From: Scedosporium boydii
Lineage: Eukaryota > Ascomycota > Sordariomycetes > Microascales > Microascaceae
DNA: 64,000 bases
Assembly: GCA_002221725.1 (NCBI GenBank)
Contig: NJFT01000086.1
Coordinates: forward strand, 1-64,000
Reading direction: 5' to 3'
The translations under genes were made by a program, and so were the position numbers. Shown piece by piece: positions 1 through 11,744 of the stretch (position 1 is its first letter; each line of letters opens with the position of its first letter). The notes beneath the pieces are model-generated. The model was given only the letters and a program-made list of their open reading frames with translations, searched no databases and was not told the origin of the DNA.

Positions 1-2048
1 AAAAATGGGGGGCCATCATCCTTTTATGTATAAGTGAGGTTCGGATGTGTGGCACATCGGGCTTCCGGTGGCGGCACCGATCAGTAATGTGGCGGCGCCG
101 CCGCCAGTCGCCCTATACACCAACACAGTAGTATTTCTTATAGTATCTTTCTTAGCTATTTACTCTATCTCTAGCTTAATAATTTCTAAAGCTCTCTTCC
201 TATAAAGCTCTTCTTCCTTATATAAATAATAAACTTTAAAGAAAGTAATTTAAAAACCTTTAAAGGCTTTCTTTACCTTCTCTTCTACTTTATACTTTTT
301 ATATTCTAAATACGCTTATTTTTATTCTAATTAATTAACTATAAAAAATAAATAAAAAAAATAAAAAACTAATAAAAGATATATATTTATAAGCTAAGTT
401 AATAATATCTCTAGTATTATAATTTAAATACTTTAAATAAATATAATTATTATAATAAGACTACTTCTTTATAAAGAGTGCTACCGGAGAGGACTTAGAA
501 TATAGTCGAAGGTGAGCTCTATAGCTACTAAAGAGTACTATAAGGTAGGTTATAAAAAAGTTTAACAAGAACTCTAAATATACTATAACTAGATCGAAAG
601 CATTATTAGCTTTAGGAAAGAAGTAATAAAAGCAATCAGCCTAGCTAAGAGCTAAGAGCAGGGTAATTATATAACTAAAAAATAAGCTTTAAATAGCTAA
701 AGATATAGTAAAGCTTTTAGGAAATAAAGAAGAAAGCTTGAGAACGATTTTAGATTATTTTTTAAGCTAAAGTCTTACTAGTAATTTTATAATTAAAATC
801 TATTATCTTTATAACTAGACTTTAAATACCTTTTAACTTATAATTATATAAAGAAGCTTATCTTTAACTAAGTTCTCTTATTACTTATAAGTAATATTAT
901 TATATTTTTATAAATTATATAGTTTTAAAAAACTTTAAACTTATAATAAAAAGTATATTTAGATATTTTAAAAAAGTATTATTTAAAAAGAATATTATTT
1001 ATAATTTAAGTAAGATAATTATAGTTAATCTAAAAGTTATAATTTTTAAATAAAACTTAGAAATATAATTAAATATAATTAAAAAAGAAGGAAAAACTTA
1101 TAGATTAGAAAAAAAAAGAAGTTTTATATTAAACTAATAAGTCTTTAAAAATAAAAACTAAGAGAGAAGAGAAATCGTATTATAACCTAGCTATAGCTAT
1201 ATTATATAATAAAGATAGTAAGTAATAGTAAAATTAAGAAGAATAGTTTAGTTATAAAGATAGATAACTTAGTATCTAATATATTAATTAGATAATTAGC
1301 TAATTAACTAGCTAGTTAGATAGAAGGTTAACTAAGTAGTTAAGTAAGAAGTTAATTAACTAAGCTATTTAACTAAAGATAAATAAAAGAAGAAGGTTTA
1401 TATAAAGCTATAATAGTTTTCTATATCTAGTATATTCTTTTAGACTCTTTAGTAATTAATATAAGTAATAACTATAATCTATACTTATATATATACTTTT
1501 ATTATATTATTATAAATACTACTTGATTGCCTTATTTACTACTAACAGGCCTCTACGACCCTGACACTAGCTGTACTTACTTAATATCTATTAATTAGCC
1601 GGTTCTCTAGTATTTAAAATATAATACCTTTAATTTTAATATTAGATATATTTACTTAATATATTCTAAGCCTATATTAAGATTATACTATATATAGGAA
1701 GATCTAAAGCCTTTTAAAACTCTAAATATTTATATAGACTATATTAATAAGAGAGAGTAGCTAAGTAGAACTTAGTATACTATATAAGTAAAAATATTAT
1801 AACCTATAAATTTATCTTATTAATCTTATATATAATAAAGAAATAGTTATTTTATCTTTAAAAAAATCTCCGCCTAAATTAGCTATATTATTTTACCCTA
1901 TTGAAACCGGCCACGGTTTAAAGAAATTATAGAAATAGTACTAGAAGTATAGTACTACTACGAAATACTTATCCGAATCTACGAAGTAGTCTATAATGCT
2001 TTCTTTAGGATATATTAAAGTAGAGCCAGCTAGGATAAGTTCGATGCC
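1..2048. repeat. AT-rich, RIP-like degraded repeat region
   Basis: Apart from the first ~120 bases this stretch is strongly AT-rich, with many TA, TTA and AAT runs and no plausible gene. A less degraded patch at about 1525-1620 matches the 3' end of the long terminal repeat that is intact at 18307-18756: both carry 'ctacgaccctgacac' followed by a region corresponding to 'ccggttccccagtg'. This supports an old LTR retrotransposon mutated by RIP. The element's proteins cannot be read. Confidence 0.75.
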
Positions 2049-2502
2049 CTATCTGTGCACTCCCCCCGTGGCAGCTGGCCGCCAGGATTTTCGAAGACAA
2101 ATCCGATGACTACTCTAATAGGCGTTTACTATAAATTTGTAAAATACTATGATTTTACTTACTGCACTTAAGAACTCTCTATTTTAAAATAATAACTATA
2201 ATATAAATAGTATATATATACTCGTTAATTGATTTTATATAAAGATTCTTAATCTTAACTTCTTTTATTTTTTTTTATAATTTATTTTAAATATTGGTGA
2301 TGGGCAATCGATGAGATACTAAATAAACTATAGTAAAACTATTAAAGATGCTCTCTGTCATTTACAGAGTGCTTGAGTGCACGGCGTAAAATGGTGGTAT
2401 TTTACAAATTTGTACTTCGTAGTAAAGCACCCATTAGGGTGGTCGTCGGATTTGTCTTCGAAAATCCCGGCGGCCAGCTGCCATGAGGGGTGCACGGGAT
2501 AG
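2049..2502. mobile_element. 454-bp inverted-repeat (foldback/MITE-like) element
   Basis: The left arm (about 2049-2180) and the reverse complement of the right arm (about 2370-2502) match over ~130 bp. They share the core 'ggcagctggccgcc' followed by 'gattttcgaagacaaatccg'. The left arm carries many C-to-T and G-to-A differences, while the right arm keeps its GC content, so RIP reached one arm more than the other. No coding sequence lies between the arms. I see no certain target-site duplication. It sits at the junction between the AT-rich block and normal-composition DNA. Confidence 0.7.
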
Positions 2503-3158
2503 TGGAATCGGATTCCTTTCAAGCTTTATCGCAAGAAGTCCGAACCGACAGACCCTGGTCCAACAGAACTTGCGCCTGTAATTGGTGCCCTCATTGCCGA
2601 CAGAAGAAGATAATTGGGAGCAGGGGTGAAGTGGGGTTCCGAATTTTCACAAAATGACTGCCCGAGAGAGCCGCGACCGCCGAACGAGGTATTTGGCGAA
2701 AGAATATGACTACAAAGGACCGGTACACGTTGTGGAAGGATAGTACCGAAAAGGTTAACGACTATACTCCAAGGTAATCGTGTTGGCTCGTTTACCCGTA
2801 GTTTGGCGATGGGAGTCATCCGGATCTCCGTACTTCGTACACTTCAAACATCGGTGATCCCGGAGCCATACCTCGACTAGTGCTAAGATCTCTATATTGC
2901 AGTCCCTCTAACCGTTTGGCAAGCTCCCTCCACGCGATATAGACGAGGGAATAAGTGGCACGCTTTCATGTACCATATTAACACTGAGAAAATAAAAGAT
3001 GACTGAAAAAGTAGGGAACGGAGTCGAGTTTGTGAGGCTTGATACTCCGCTGGCTTGGCAAGGGTCTGTCTCAACAGTTTTTGCCACACTACTGTGTTAG
3101 TGTAGAGTGATTAGTTCCGCCGATACAGCCACATTCACCACTGCCCAGCACTGGCATC
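2503..3158. other. Gene-free interval with nothing recognised
   Basis: Composition is normal. Two short minus-strand reading frames (2526-2819 and 2892-3089) have no recognisable motif and no supporting splice sites. I do not call a gene here. Confidence 0.4.
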
Positions 3159-3341
3159 TAAACCTCTCCGGGGGGTTAAAACGTTAGGTAGAGAGATCAT
3201 CGCCACCACCCAACATATCCTAGATCGTGTTTTAAATAGGTATATCTTCTAACACTTTCTATGTGAAAATACCTGTTATGAGATATGTCAGGTGGTGCAT
3301 CTGATCTCTCAAGCTAACGTTTAAACCCCCGGAGAGGTTTA
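3159..3341. mobile_element. Short MITE with ~60-bp terminal inverted repeats and TA target duplication
   Basis: The left end reads TA then 'aacctctccggggggtt'; the right end reads 'aacccccggagaggtt' then TA. Inverted similarity continues inward for about 60 bp, covering 'gagagatca' and 'ccaccacc'. The element is ~180 bp, non-coding, and bordered by TA dinucleotides, as expected for the Tc1/mariner superfamily. It lies 338 bp upstream of the regulator start at 3679, in or near its promoter. Confidence 0.75.
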
Positions 3342-3678
3342 GGACCGCCATTCATGTTCTTTTTCCTCTCCCAGCTTCCCCACAGCTACTCTCCTATCTA
3401 GGTTTAGGGGCTATGTACCCCGCACTCCCATAGCTCAGACCTTGTCTTAATAACATTGAAGCCTATCAATGGTCCCCAACTCAAACCCAGCTGGTGCAAT
3501 TTGACCTCTTGTCGAAACCACAGCTTGACTTTGTCCACGGCTCTCTCATGCCAGCACACTAATTGGACCGGACTTTTCGGACTTCTCTCCTTGCAAGGGG
3601 AAATTTTGCGGTCACACTTTGATTTACCGCGGATTTCATAGCTCCATCAATTCTCAGAGCGCCAACACCAAGTCAACA

Positions 3679-6600
3679 ATGGACGAAGAGACCCCAAGTT
3701 CAATTCCGTGTCCACAGACACAGGAGGTTCCTGCGCAGCCGGAATCCGTCCCCAGGAGCGATCCTGACCCTGCGTTGCGGCTCTTTGAATGTTCTCGGTG
3801 CCAGCGAGGTTTCTCTAGGGCAGATCATCTCACGCGGCATGTCCGATCTCGTGAGTTTTTACCGGACCGGTGATGAGCACCGTGTCTGGTGTTCAGATCC
3901 CGTTCATCGTTCCTCCTGCCATCTTGGCGCAGTATCTCGCTAATGGAACATCGGATCGTGTCTCTAGATACGCTGGAAAAGCCCCATCGATGCCCCGTCT
4001 GCTCGAAAGGATTTGCCAGAGCGTACACTTCCCACTGCTTCCCCCGCATTATGCCAATATCCGCTGACGGAACTGTAGCGACTTACTCAAGCGCCACGTT
4101 TATATCCATTCAGGGACAATAGGCCAGCTCCAAACAGAGATAAATAGGTTGTGTACCGTCGGCTATCGTGTTTCGCGTGCCTGCAAGGCTTGTGCAGCGT
4201 CCAAGCTCAAATGTAGCGACGTGAAGCCGTGCCACCAGTGCCGTCGCAAGGGCATCAAGTGCGAGCGGGTGTTGCCTGAAGACAACGCCTCCGCGAGTCC
4301 AGAATGCCCACCCGGCAGAGTTGAAGCTGCAAAATTCACCTCCGGAGATCAAATGCGGAAGACTGCGGCACATCATCAGGACCCTACAACACCCGCGATA
4401 AGTCAACAGAGCCCCACGGACACGCATACGTCGGCCGCTCGGTCACCCCTGGGTGCGGATGTGTCTATCTCCATATCTCCAACACTAGCTAGAGGCGGTT
4501 CTGACCACACCCAGGATTCCGATCATGGCTCCTTAACTGACATCCTCGGGACAAAGAGTTCTTGGTCCAGTGGACAGGGTGGTGCTGGATCTGTGCAAAC
4601 TCCCCCGACTAAGCTACCCTACAGCGAATCAGTGACAACGCTAAATACCATACCACCGCAGAACTTCAGCCTATTTCTAAGAGACCTAGTTCTCGCCCCT
4701 GAGGGCGGGGGCTTGGTGCCTGGCGGCGAGCCTCAAGGTGGATGGTCATCGCCAAATCTTCTCTGGGATCAATACATGGGGGCGGACGACTATCAAATGG
4801 ACTTTACAGACCTTTTTTTGGAACCAATTGGCAACGAAATGGCTATGTTTGACGGTTTCCAGTCTAAACTTGGCGCCTCGGATAACACACCGGACGCGTC
4901 CAGCCCAGAGCAGACCGTCATCTCGGCCGGGGCGAAGGCGTTTCACGCGTCGATATGGCACTGGATACCTGGGCCCGAAGATTTTGGCACAGCGCAAGAG
5001 TCCCAGCTCTCTCTTCATCAAAGCATAGGTAACAAACCAGCCATCATGTCCAGCCTTCCTAAGCAGGTGTTCCTGGGCGAGATCTTGCCCGTTCCAGATC
5101 GAGACCGGGCACTCTCTCTTCTCTTGTCCTTTTGCAAACAGTGGAATTTGGCTTCGATATCAGCCTCTCTCATTTCGAACAACATCATGGAAAGAATGGT
5201 TCAGGTCTTCTTACGCTCTCAAGTGTCGGACCCGTTCTCTTGGTTTCATGTGCCGACGTTCCGGGCTTCGTTGTGCCGGGAAGAATTACTGCTCGGCCTC
5301 GTCGCCAACGGCGCCGTCTTGGCTCCTGTGAACCTACGAAGCCTTGGCACAGCAGTCGCCAATATCCTCTTCAGCGCTATCAGGGAAAAGGTATGCCCGC
5401 CCTTCACCTCGCATAGGCGCCGCAGGACTGATTATTACGCAGTGGGATAAAGACAACACTTTGACCCGAGACCTTCAGCTTCTTCAGGCTTATAGTATGT
5501 AACTTAAATTTCTTCTGGTTTATTATAGTCTTATCATGCGACTAACGGTTTCATAAACACAGGTATAAAGCTGATCTCTCGGCTATTTAGCGGGAACAAA
5601 CGGGCGATGGAGATTGCGGAAAGTTTTGCACAGCCAATTATCACTGTACGTCAAACCAACTATGGTCCATATAATTGCTTATTATTCAATCGTTGTTGCA
5701 GATTATTCGACGATCTGGAATGCTTCGAACACGTAACTGGCAGGCTACGATCCCCACAGATGACGATGTTGGAAGTGAACTCGAGCGTAAATGGCACGCT
5801 TGGATCGAACAAGAATCAAGGATAAGGTGTGTCTGACGGCTTCCTGGCCTCTCCTTCCCCTCCCAGCGGCAATCGACCCCCCTAACTGTGTGAGTGAAGT
5901 ATATGGAAGAGAACTGACGCTGGGTTGACAAAACCATAGACTGGTCCACCGTATATTCGTGCATGATGCACAGGCGTCCATGGCGCTATTCACCAACCCT
6001 CTCCTCTCCTGGACCGAGATGGAGCTCCCTCTCCCGTGCGATGACGCCGTATGGCTTGCGGCAACCGCCACAGAATGGAAAAGACAGATTCTAAGCCGGC
6101 CGAATCCAGAGGTATCGATAGCAAGTTGTATTCGAGCCCTATTGAATACCACCCATCTTCCAGAAGTAGATGGGTTGACCAACGCTGCGTACTACGCCTC
6201 GTACGGCCTCTGGGCGATAATCTGGGAGTATCGTCAAACCCACCACGCACTCCGGTCGGATTCTGTCCTCGATGACTCCGACGGATTCTTCTTAACTTCC
6301 AGGTTTGAACACCTCTCCCAGGTCCTTCGCGGGCTCCGGCCCACAATGCAGACTCCTTCAAGCGACGGCACTACCTTGGCGTATTCTAAGCAGCAAACTC
6401 TGGAAACCGAATGTATCATCAGCTTTATATCCATGGCATTATACGCGCCGCTTCGGGCTCTTCCGGTATTTGCCGGAAAACATGGCGAGGTGTATTCTCA
6501 ACAAATCTACCCTATGCTACAGGAGTGGACGCGGAGTCGAGAGGCAAGACAGGCCTTATGGCACGCTGGCCAATTGTACAATACGCTCAGGAATGTACCT

Positions 6601-7017
6601 GATCAACCAGTCCGTGATTTTCGCGCCATCATTGTCTACCAGGCAAGCCTTGTGTTATGGGTATACGGTCTCATTGTCAGCGGTCGATGCCAGAGAGAAG
6701 GCATTCGACTGGATCCGACTCGGAGCCCTGCAAGTGTTGTCGAACTCGACGGCGAAATGTCATCTAGCATGAAGCGGTTCATTGCATATGGCGACGGCTT
6801 CCCCGCAATCACTCAGGGTAGCCGAGATAAGGCGAAATGCTTCGTACATACCCCCGGCGCGATGATGCGAGTGGCCATCCATCTACTGAGACATCAACCA
6901 GATGCTACGGCGGTGGAGGACGGAGGAGCTGATGGCGCTATTCCCGCTTTCAACCAAGGCTTGATACAGCTAATGATGGAATTGTCGAGGGCGGCGGCGA
7001 CCATAGGGTTGGGCTAG
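3679..7017 (+). CDS. Transcription factor with two C2H2 fingers, a Zn2Cys6 cluster and a fungal TF regulatory domain
   Basis: Predicted 958-residue nuclear regulator. Exons: 3679-3850, 3968-4022, 4079-5390, 5443-5494, 5563-5645, 5702-5826, 5940-7017, summing to 959 codons with stop. Finger 1 is at residues ~36-58 (FECSRCQRGFSRADHLTRH). Finger 2 is completed across the second intron (CPVCSKGFARADLLKRH). The Zn2Cys6 cluster is at C111-C137 with C-x2-C-x6-C-x5-C-x2-C-x6-C spacing. The C-terminal half carries family landmarks such as GNKRAMEIAES and a 'W..W...ES' stretch. ATG 3679 is chosen because it opens the frame leading into finger 1. It converges on the cupin gene and is the likely local activator of the cluster (inference). 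A broken paralogue lies at 34395-34760. Function is assigned by domain only. Confidence 0.9.
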
Positions 7018-7160
7018 GGGAGACGTGTAATGCCGGCATTAGACCATACGTGTAGAAGACATGTTCGACGCTCGATGCACTGAGTTTCTGCAAAATCATT
7101 TACGGGCTTGACATGGAAACAAAAACATGGATTTCTCACATATGAACATCGGCGTTCAGT

Positions 7161-7712
7161 TTAATTGTCCTTTGGCAGATCAATTCCTCCCCAATCCTCT
7201 TCCTTCTGTTGGCCATCCTTTGCCTGCACTAAAACGAACAACATTCTGGCCCATTCTGTGGAGCTATGATTCCTCCAGGCATGGTTCGTCGCGCGCTGTA
7301 CGCTCACATCTCCAGGTCTCATGACCCTGGTAAGCCCCGTCTTGAAGTCCTCCAGAACTAGCTCCACCTCGCCGTTCAAAACCACACCGTAATCGACACT
7401 CTTGGTACGATGCATGGGAGACTGTTCCCCGGGGGCAAGGTCGACCATCCTGAGGACTGTTCCATTCTTGATGGCAATAGGGATCGGGGCGGGAGGGTTG
7501 AGGTGCAACTCGAGATCTTTGTCGCCTACCAGGTCTACCGGGGTCTCGTAGGTGCTGTACAGGACGCTAAATGCCGCCTCTCCTTTGCGTTTGAGACGTA
7601 CTTCTTCGCTAATAATATCTACAAACGCTGGATTTCCGTTTGCATCGTGCGTTGTGATATACCGGCGTGTCTGCGGTAGAGGAGACGCGGTTCCGTCGTC
7701 GTAGGTGGGCAT
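7161..7712 (-). CDS. Cupin-domain protein, ~183 aa
   Basis: Single-exon minus-strand frame starting at ATG 7712; the frame extends a few codons upstream without another ATG. The protein has a single conserved beta-barrel (cupin_2 type). The core reads 'LAPGEQSPMHRTKSVDYG', then 'VLNGEVELVLEDF' and 'MRPGDVSVQRATNHAWRN'. The usual metal motif HxH...E is altered: only one His is present in the first motif (H-R-T-K-S-V-D), so metal binding is uncertain. The second motif retains a His (NHAW). Small fungal cupins of this type are common in specialised-metabolite clusters but often lack a proven reaction. It converges on the regulator (144 bp gap) and diverges from P450-A, which suggests co-regulation. 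Confidence 0.8.
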   Translation of the reverse strand: MPTYDDGTASPLPQTRRYITTHDANGNPAFVDIISEEVRLKRKGEAAFSVLYSTYETPVDLVGDKDLELHLNPPAPIPIAIKNGTVLRMVDLAPGEQSPMHRTKSVDYGVVLNGEVELVLEDFKTGLTRVMRPGDVSVQRATNHAWRNHSSTEWARMLFVLVQAKDGQQKEEDWGGIDLPKDN

Positions 7713-8158
7713 CTTGGTACACAACGGGAGAAATGGACCGCTGGGTCGATGCGTTACAATGCAAGTAAAACTCTTAAATTTTCGAATTTTGGAAAAAGTG
7801 GTTTCGTAGACAAGGAAAATACTTCCTGTTTTCTACCCGCTTCGAAAGGTCAGTGCCTAGTGGACGACGATAGCCTTCCCTTTTGGGGCGCGGGGGGGGG
7901 GGTTGTTCCGAGGGCAATGTGGGGGACCCTGTCTCGGTTTCTTGCCCCCGCAGCCGACCGATCCGCCGTGCTAATAGCGAAGACACCCAATTCGGGCCCT
8001 CTCTTCCAACTTTGGGGCAACCGAGGACGGGTCGTTGATTTGTTAGGTGCTATTTCTTTTTATTCTGAACATGAAATGATAAATTCGCGTAAATGTGACC
8101 CTCTTCGCGCCATGATTTTCATCAAATTAGGCAAGGTCTTGGTAAGAGACTATCAAGA
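7713..8158. promoter_or_regulatory. Divergent promoter between cupin and P450-A, with a G11 tract
   Basis: This ~450-bp spacer separates the divergent cupin and P450-A genes and has no credible coding content. It holds an 11-G run at 7892-7902, GC-rich blocks around 7860-8030 and the 9-mer TTCGGGCCC near 7989. That 9-mer also occurs in reverse orientation upstream of the decarboxylase. Its regulatory role is inferred from position only. Confidence 0.45.
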
Positions 8159-10249
8159 ATGGCTAAACTATCAATTCTCCGTAAGGGTTTAACAGAAGCT
8201 GGTGCGGTCGAATCCATGCCTATGGTGGCCTTCGCCGTTCCTGCTCTATTCGTCCTGTACTATGTCTACATTCGATTCTTCAGCGCACTGGCTCGTGTTC
8301 CTGGGCCACAGACGGCCATCGTGTCCAGGCTCTGGCTTGTCTACCACGCGAAGAAGGGTGATATGCACCGAGTTGCCCCAAAGCTCCATACCAAGTATGG
8401 CAAGGTGGTACGGGTTGCCCCGAACGAGGTGAGCGTGTCTGATTTGAATGCAATTAGAGAGATATACGGTCTGTTGATGAGCACCAATTCCGTCGCTTCG
8501 AGCAAAGAAACGCTGACGGTCGCAACTGCGTTAGGCCCGGGTTCCAAATACGTAAAAAGCCAGTGGTACAGTATGTCATCCATCGAGCCGAAGTGATTGA
8601 GCGCAAACTGCAATTTAGAACCAGCTAACGGTTGGCAGGTGTATGGCAAGGCGTTCAGAAGACCGACATCTTTGCCGAGCGAAGCATACCAGTCCACTCG
8701 GCCTTGAAGAGAAACGTGAGTAGAATCTACTCTATGAGTACCATGACAGCTCTAGAAAAGTGGGTGGATAGCGCCCTTGACTGTTTCATCCAACGGATGC
8801 ATGATCAAGGATCCACGTCCGTCGATCTCGGAAAATGGCTGCAGCTCCTTGCATTTGGTAAGCGGGATTCCTCCGTAGGCCACCAGAGGCCTTGTAGCAA
8901 AGCACGAGCTGACTCGACAACTCCCACAAGACGTCATTGGCGAGTTATCATTTTCTCGACGTTTCGGCTTCTTGGAAGCAGGCAAGGACGATGGAACCTT
9001 TGGCCAGATTGAGATTGCTCTGCAGTCTCTAGCATGGGTGGGGCAGATGCCGTGGGTCTTCTGGCTAAACCACTACCTTACTCCGTACCTCGGCAGCTGG
9101 CTGGGCCTATCCCTGCGGCACGGGGCCATACGCCAATACGCCTCGCGAGAGGTGGCCAGTCGGAAGACTAGAGAGAGCGAACACGACGATATACTCGGAA
9201 AGCTATTCGCGATACAAAAAGAAAAGCCCGATGCTTTAGATGACGATGCCATACGGTCCATAGCCATGGCCAACGTGTTTGCCGGGAGCGATACAACGTC
9301 AATATCTATGCGCGCCATCATATATTTCCTGCTCCGGAATCCCGGATGCCTATGTCGGCTGCTGGAAGAACTCGACGAGAGGGAAGCGACGGGCCGGCTT
9401 ACATTTCCGCCACCGTTCTCTCAGGTTCAAGATTGGCCCTACCTCCAGGCTTGCATCTCTGAGGCATTGAGGCTGCACCCTGCTGTTGGAATGAGCCTAC
9501 CTCGCGTTGTGCCCGACGGAGGCACGACGATAGACGGGAAATTCTTACCTGCCGGAGTCAGTATCATGCCATTACCTATACGTGCATTCCCTCATGGCAC
9601 TAGGCTGCACAGGCCCCTACCAAGGTGTGATTGCGCAAACTGACGATTCTGGCATAGTAGACCGTGGTTGGTGTCAATCCCTGGGTCGTACACAGGGATT
9701 CGTCCGTTTTCGGCGCAAACGTCGACGAGTTTGAGCCAGAGAGGTGGCTTGGGAAGGAAAAGGGTGAGAGAGGTACGAGTTTACTGAATCTCGCCTGTAT
9801 GGCTTTGGTGCCCTGACAAATCACAACCGCAGAGCGGTTCTTCTTTGCGTTCGGTGGAGGACAGAGGCTCTGCATTGGCAAAAGTAAGTCATATGCAACT
9901 CAAATCGGACGGGATCTTCCCGAGGATCGGGAGACCGCCTACTGACACGGTAACTCTTACTGGTAGATATCAGCATGATGGAGATGTCTAAGGTCGGCAA
10001 CTGTCGTCGAAAATCAGGAACCGTAGAAGGATCCAAGTTCTAACGCGACGCAGCTTATTCCGATCTTCTTCCGAGAGTTTGAGGTTAAATTGACATATCC
10101 AGACCGCCCACTAACCGACAGATGCGCGTAAGTAACAACCGCGTCTGAACATTTTGAAGCCCGATAATGACGCGATCCTATCTAGGTGGTTCGTCCAGCA
10201 GGCAGGTCTCTATGTCACGCTCAGACCCCGCCCGAGGAAAGAAACGTAG
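8159..10249 (+). CDS. Cytochrome P450 monooxygenase (P450-A)
   Basis: Nine exons: 8159-8468, 8535-8570, 8639-8857, 8931-9556, 9661-9772, 9833-9883, 9967-9992, 10054-10127, 10186-10249; 505 aa from the first ATG. ATGs at 8216 and 8222 would give 486 or 484 aa and place the membrane anchor (VAFAVPALFVLYYVYI) at the very N terminus, so one of these may be the true start. Landmarks in order: proline-rich hinge 'RVPGPQ', helix I 'FAGSDTTS', ExxR 'SEALRLHP', 'VNPWVVHRD', 'FEPERWL', and the haem loop 'FAFGGGQRLCIGKN' split by an intron. An ER-bound haem monooxygenase using a P450 reductase is expected; the substrate is unknown. All exon joins keep frame, so it appears intact. A decayed paralogue lies at 31887-33555. 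Confidence 0.9.
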
Positions 10250-10305
10250 AGAACCTGGGAACGGTTGGCACGGGAATGAATCACCGAACATTGAATGGAG
10301 TCTGT

Positions 10306-10896
10306 TTAGAAGAAATTATTTGGTGTGGCGTCTTGATACCTGGCAACAGACCTGCTCAGTATGTAGAGTATGGAGGTGGTGAGGCTCCATCTGCAGGGGA
10401 TGAGAATGTAATGCTTGCCTAGCAGGGGCCTGTCCCACTTTCTGCAATATAGACCCGGCACTTTTGGTCTCATAAACGTATTGGAATTATGCAAAGGGCC
10501 GGATTCGGAGAGTGAGGCGGCGTTGAAGGGAGAAGAATCCGCAGCAATGTTGTCGGACCCTAGCCACGCCTTAAAGATCCAGCCTCGTCCCACTCTAAAG
10601 CCCTGAGAAAACTTCTCCCCAGGTGGGTTCGTCCTCGGAGGAGAGGGGGCGGTATGCAGCCACAGTTGGGCCAGCTCCCGTCCTGCGGACCGATACCAAG
10701 CAATCTCGGCAGGCAGTATTGCCATAATTCGGACTTGAATTGCTCCGAGGCACCGAGGAGGGACGAACAGCACGAATAACTCCTTAGACTGCAGTCTCCG
10801 AGTTAGAGCTGGAAGGTCTTGATACAGAAAGTGATTTTCATTCATAGCATCTTGGTGTAATGCTCGTTCCACTATAAACTCCGATTCTCGAGACAT
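10306..10896 (-). CDS. Hypothetical open reading frame, ~196 aa, doubtful
   Basis: A minus-strand open frame runs from ATG 10896 to 10306 (the frame stays open upstream to 10965). It begins MSRESEFIVERALHQD. I see no known domain, signal peptide or membrane segment, and no splice sites extending it. It sits tail-to-tail with P450-A. It may be a real small gene, the leftover of one, or a chance frame. No function is offered. Confidence 0.25.
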   Translation of the reverse strand: MSRESEFIVERALHQDAMNENHFLYQDLPALTRRLQSKELFVLFVPPRCLGAIQVRIMAILPAEIAWYRSAGRELAQLWLHTAPSPPRTNPPGEKFSQGFRVGRGWIFKAWLGSDNIAADSSPFNAASLSESGPLHNSNTFMRPKVPGLYCRKWDRPLLGKHYILIPCRWSLTTSILYILSRSVARYQDATPNNFF

Positions 10897-10965
10897 TGCA
10901 TTCTCCGATGAGGACGTAGGACGGCATGTTTCCGGATGAAAAGGATTTTTTTTCCCCTTCTCCAC

Positions 10966-11740
10966 ACTTGAAGAATCTTACATCTGACGAAGAGACTCTT
11001 TGGCCGCGGCACTAGCTTCCCAAGTTACGGTAATGAGATTGATAAGATTGATTTGATTAATAAAGGGCAAGTATATGCGTTAATCCTCTTCATCGAGTGT
11101 AGTTTGCCGCGAATAGGAGAGCATCGCAATGTCTGCTCAACGTTCCATCCTAACGCAGAAGAATGAAGAATGCCACCGCGAGGTACGTAATCTTCGCTCA
11201 AATACCGGGTCAGTCCTTGGCTCGGAGGTTGCTAACTCGCCAGGATCGCCGCTGGCTTTAGGTTATGGTGATCCCCATTGAGCAATGCCGGATTGGCCAG
11301 CGTGTCTCCTGATGTGCAGCTCGCCTAGAGGGATTTTCGCCAACGCTACTACGCATCGCTGTTACCCTGGACCCCCAAAAGACCTGCTGCTCTGCAGGGT
11401 CACTCGCGCGATGATGGACATTTGCATTGCCAGATTTGGCCTCAAGCTTCCGATGTCGAAATGAAATTGGAAACAAAGAACGAGAGAGAAGAAAGACGCA
11501 GGAAAACTTTGGCGAGGTGTCGGAACCCTGAAAGTCAGAACTCGATCAGTATAAAATAACAGGGCAATGACGATGGTTTGTTTTGCATCGTCAAGCGACT
11601 TCTACGCTAGACTTAAAAGAGTCTCCTTGGTGAATGACTCCTCGTCGTCACGATGCTGTTGTCAAGACCTTTTTCTCCCGCGATTTAATTCACCCTTGGG
11701 GCGTCTGCCCTCACTACTCCCCACCAAACCCGTGCAGAGT
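10966..11740. other. Interval with no gene recognised
   Basis: Normal composition. Short frames on both strands are not supported by motifs or splice structure. It may contain the promoter and 5' end of the decayed GMC gene that follows. Confidence 0.35.
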
Positions 11741-11744
11741 CAGT

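Noticed and set aside
5745..6361. Minus-strand frames within the first regulator
   Set aside because: They are shadows of the plus-strand coding exon, without start context or domains.
9557..9832. Apparent loss of frame before the haem loop of P450-A
   Set aside because: Two introns (9557-9660 and 9773-9832) restore an in-frame path through the 'VNPWVVHRD' and 'FGGGQRLCIGK' regions, so the gene is intact.
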